From Omnitrophica WOR_2 bacterium RIFCSPHIGHO2_02_FULL_52_10 (GTDB lineage Bacteria; Omnitrophota; Gorgyraeia; Zapsychrales; Zapsychraceae), in NCBI GenBank assembly GCA_001805655.1, contig MHGR01000048.1, forward strand, positions 1 to 7,213: a stretch of 7,213 nt of DNA, in the 5' to 3' direction. Below the pieces are notes generated by a model. The model was not told where the DNA came from, made no database searches, and saw only the letters and a list, made by a program, of their open reading frames with translations. Positions 5,699 to 7,213 of this stretch are shown in pieces. A program made the translations under genes and the position numbers. Position 1 is the stretch's first letter, and the number at the start of each line of letters is the position of its first letter.

Positions 5699-6706
5699 TT
5701 ACTCCGCCTTCATTTTGCGCTTCATGAGGTCGGCCACGGCCTGGGATGGTTTTTTATTCCTGTAGATGATATTGTAAACTTCCGTGGTAATGGGCATGGA
5801 AACGTTATATCTGTGGCTCAATTTGTGGACGGCCTTGACGGTTTCCACTCCTTCTGCCACCATGTCCATATGGGATAGGATCGTCTTTATCAACTTTCCG
5901 CGGCCGAGCTGTTCGCCAACGGTGCGGTTGCGGCTCTTGGGGCTCACACAGGTGGTGACCAGATCGCCCAGCCCGGTCAATCCGGAGAATGTCCTCTGCC
6001 GGGCGCCCATGGCCGCACCTAACCGCGCCATCTCCGCCAATCCGCGGGTCAGGATGGCTGCCTTGGTGTTGGAGCCGAACCCCAGACCGTCACACACCCC
6101 GCAGGCCAGGGCGATGATATTTTTGATGCTCCCTCCCAGCTCCGTGCCGATGACGTCGGTGTTGGTATAAATGCGGAAACTAGCGGCATTGAACACGGCT
6201 TGTATTTTCCTGGCCAGGGCGATATTCCGTGAGGCCACGACTGCGGTGGACGGCAGGCCTTGGGCGACTTCATAGGCAATGGTGGGGCCCGAAAGGACGG
6301 CGACCGGGATTGGCCCCAACTCCCGGCGGATGATCTCCGAGATGCGCAGCAATTTGGTCGTATCAATTCCCTTGGTGACGCTCAGAATAATTTTGCTGGA
6401 GAGGTCCACGGAAGTCTTTTTAATTTTCCGCAGGACCGCGGCGGCATATTTCGAAGGCACGGCAAAGACAATCAGGTCGCCCGTTTCCAGGGCGCTTTTG
6501 AGGTCAGTGGTGAGGCCGATGCCTTCCGGAAGACGGATGCCGGGGAGGAATTTCGTGTTATGCCGGGTTTTCTTCATCTGGCGGAGATAATCGGCAAATG
6601 GTCCCCACAGCGTGACCGCGCGCTTGTTGCGCGCCAGGTGGACGGCCAGGGTCGTGCCCCAGCCCCCGTCGCCGATAATGCTTATTGTCTTGATATTTTT
6701 TGACAT
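5699..6706 (-). CDS. gpsA: Glycerol-3-phosphate dehydrogenase [NAD(P)+]
   Basis: Reduces dihydroxyacetone phosphate to sn-glycerol 3-phosphate, the backbone of phospholipids, in the cytoplasm. The 335 residues match GpsA over its full length. An N-terminal Rossmann fold carries GDGGWGTTLA (12-21), then FAVPSK (81-86), SVTKGID (109-115, K112), LSGPT (138-142), and GTELGGSIKNIIA (187-199) with catalytic lysine K195. The C-terminal domain has GLTGLGDLVTTC (242-253, D248), the SRNR phosphate-binding motif (258-261) and AEGVET (284-289). The ATG at 6704-6706 places the Rossmann motif at the normal distance; no good Shine-Dalgarno site is visible. The gene follows the glycosyltransferase after 24 nt, so they are probably co-transcribed. 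It ends in TAA, followed by the promoter of the next unit. Confidence 0.97.
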   Translation of the reverse strand: MSKNIKTISIIGDGGWGTTLAVHLARNKRAVTLWGPFADYLRQMKKTRHNTKFLPGIRLPEGIGLTTDLKSALETGDLIVFAVPSKYAAAVLRKIKKTSVDLSSKIILSVTKGIDTTKLLRISEIIRRELGPIPVAVLSGPTIAYEVAQGLPSTAVVASRNIALARKIQAVFNAASFRIYTNTDVIGTELGGSIKNIIALACGVCDGLGFGSNTKAAILTRGLAEMARLGAAMGARQRTFSGLTGLGDLVTTCVSPKSRNRTVGEQLGRGKLIKTILSHMDMVAEGVETVKAVHKLSHRYNVSMPITTEVYNIIYRNKKPSQAVADLMKRKMKAE

Positions 6707-6730
6707 AAGTAAAGGTGGGGCTGTGTTGAT

Positions 6731-7213
6731 TTAGCGCCAGACAAAGACCTCGCGCAGGACTTGATACATATACGCCGCGCCCCAGCGCAGGACTTGCAGC
6801 TTGCGCTCTCCCCCTTCGCGGGCGGGCTCGTCCCCGGGGATATCGACGCATTTCAATTTGCGCTTGGCGCAGCGCACGGATAACAGCGGCTCCCAGCTGA
6901 TGTTCGTTCCGAACAATTTTTCTTCGAATTCATAGCTGGAGTCTTTATCGAGGTCCAGGTCCGTAATCAGTTTTTTGGGATAGGCGCGGTAGATGACCAT
7001 GGCATCGGTATAATGGCCGCCGTGCAGCAGGTTGATCGTGGTGGTGAACAGCCAGTTCCCGAAACCGGTCACGGCGTCGTCATCGTAGCTCTTGGCGCCC
7101 TTCGCGTAACGCGAGACAATGACCATGTCGTTGCCCTCTTTGAGTTTTTCGATGCATTGGGGGATGAGTTCGGGGATGGAATTGCCGTCCGGGCTGAAGG
7201 TCACGATCACGTC
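6731..7213 (-). CDS. Family 2 glycosyltransferase, C-terminal part (cut by right window edge)
   Basis: The last 160 residues of a GT-A fold glycosyltransferase resembling dolichol- or polyprenyl-phosphate mannosyltransferase-type enzymes. The visible part starts DVIVTFSPDGNSIPELIP, which corresponds to the strand and nucleotide-sugar/metal site of GT2 enzymes; the usual DxD reads S-P-D-G here. It continues with MVIVSRYAKGAKSYDDD, FGNWLF, TDAMVIYRAYPKK, an acidic stretch LDLDKDSSYEFEEKLF, and IPGDEPAREGGERK near the end. The last of these resembles the R-x-G-x-S/E-K region after the catalytic domain. No membrane helix is seen in the visible part. The N-terminus and start lie beyond 7213. Sugar and acceptor cannot be told. 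It precedes gpsA by 24 nt, suggesting a role in the cell envelope or in lipids, but that is inference. Confidence 0.88.
   Translation of the reverse strand, partial: DVIVTFSPDGNSIPELIPQCIEKLKEGNDMVIVSRYAKGAKSYDDDAVTGFGNWLFTTTINLLHGGHYTDAMVIYRAYPKKLITDLDLDKDSSYEFEEKLFGTNISWEPLLSVRCAKRKLKCVDIPGDEPAREGGERKLQVLRWGAAYMYQVLREVFVWR

Overview
All protein genes and the one tRNA gene in this 7.2 kb window lie on the minus strand, so transcription runs from right to left. The DNA looks bacterial: a sigma70-type promoter, Shine-Dalgarno sites, ATGA stop/start overlaps, a bacterial tRNA-Pro and bacterial biosynthetic enzymes. Base composition is moderate. Stand-alone CoaB-like and ApgM-like genes inside a threonine operon, together with abundant stem-loop repeats, suggest an uncultured lineage such as Omnitrophota or another deep-branching group. 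That placement is an inference and I hold it weakly.

Right part (about 5699-7213). A family 2 glycosyltransferase, cut by the window edge, is followed after 24 nt by gpsA (NAD(P)-dependent glycerol-3-phosphate dehydrogenase, phospholipid precursor supply).

Middle (5118-5698). A 581-nt stretch with no credible protein gene holds a good minus-strand promoter (TTGGCG, 17 nt, TATAAT). It also holds three copies of a composite nested stem-loop element: two near-identical copies (A and B) in one orientation, and a diverged inverted copy (C) that abuts and slightly overlaps the 5' end of tRNA-Pro(GGG). The stems are kept by paired base changes while loops vary. This is the least explained part of the window.

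Left part (1-5117). tRNA-Pro(GGG) is followed by a tightly packed run: a small PilZ-domain protein, hom (homoserine dehydrogenase with ACT domain), thrC (threonine synthase), a stand-alone CoaB-like protein, an ApgM-like alkaline-phosphatase-superfamily protein, and lysC (aspartate kinase, cut by the left edge). PilZ/hom and coaB-like/apgM overlap by 4 nt, hom/thrC by 4 or 7 nt, and apgM/lysC are 13 nt apart. The only break in the run is a 64-nt gap between thrC and the coaB-like gene, filled by an inverted repeat built of 7-nt units.

Together lysC, hom and thrC cover the aspartate-to-threonine route except aspartate-semialdehyde dehydrogenase and homoserine kinase. No GHMK-type thrB is visible. 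The ApgM-like protein belongs to a family that has been proposed, from this kind of gene context, to be the missing homoserine kinase.
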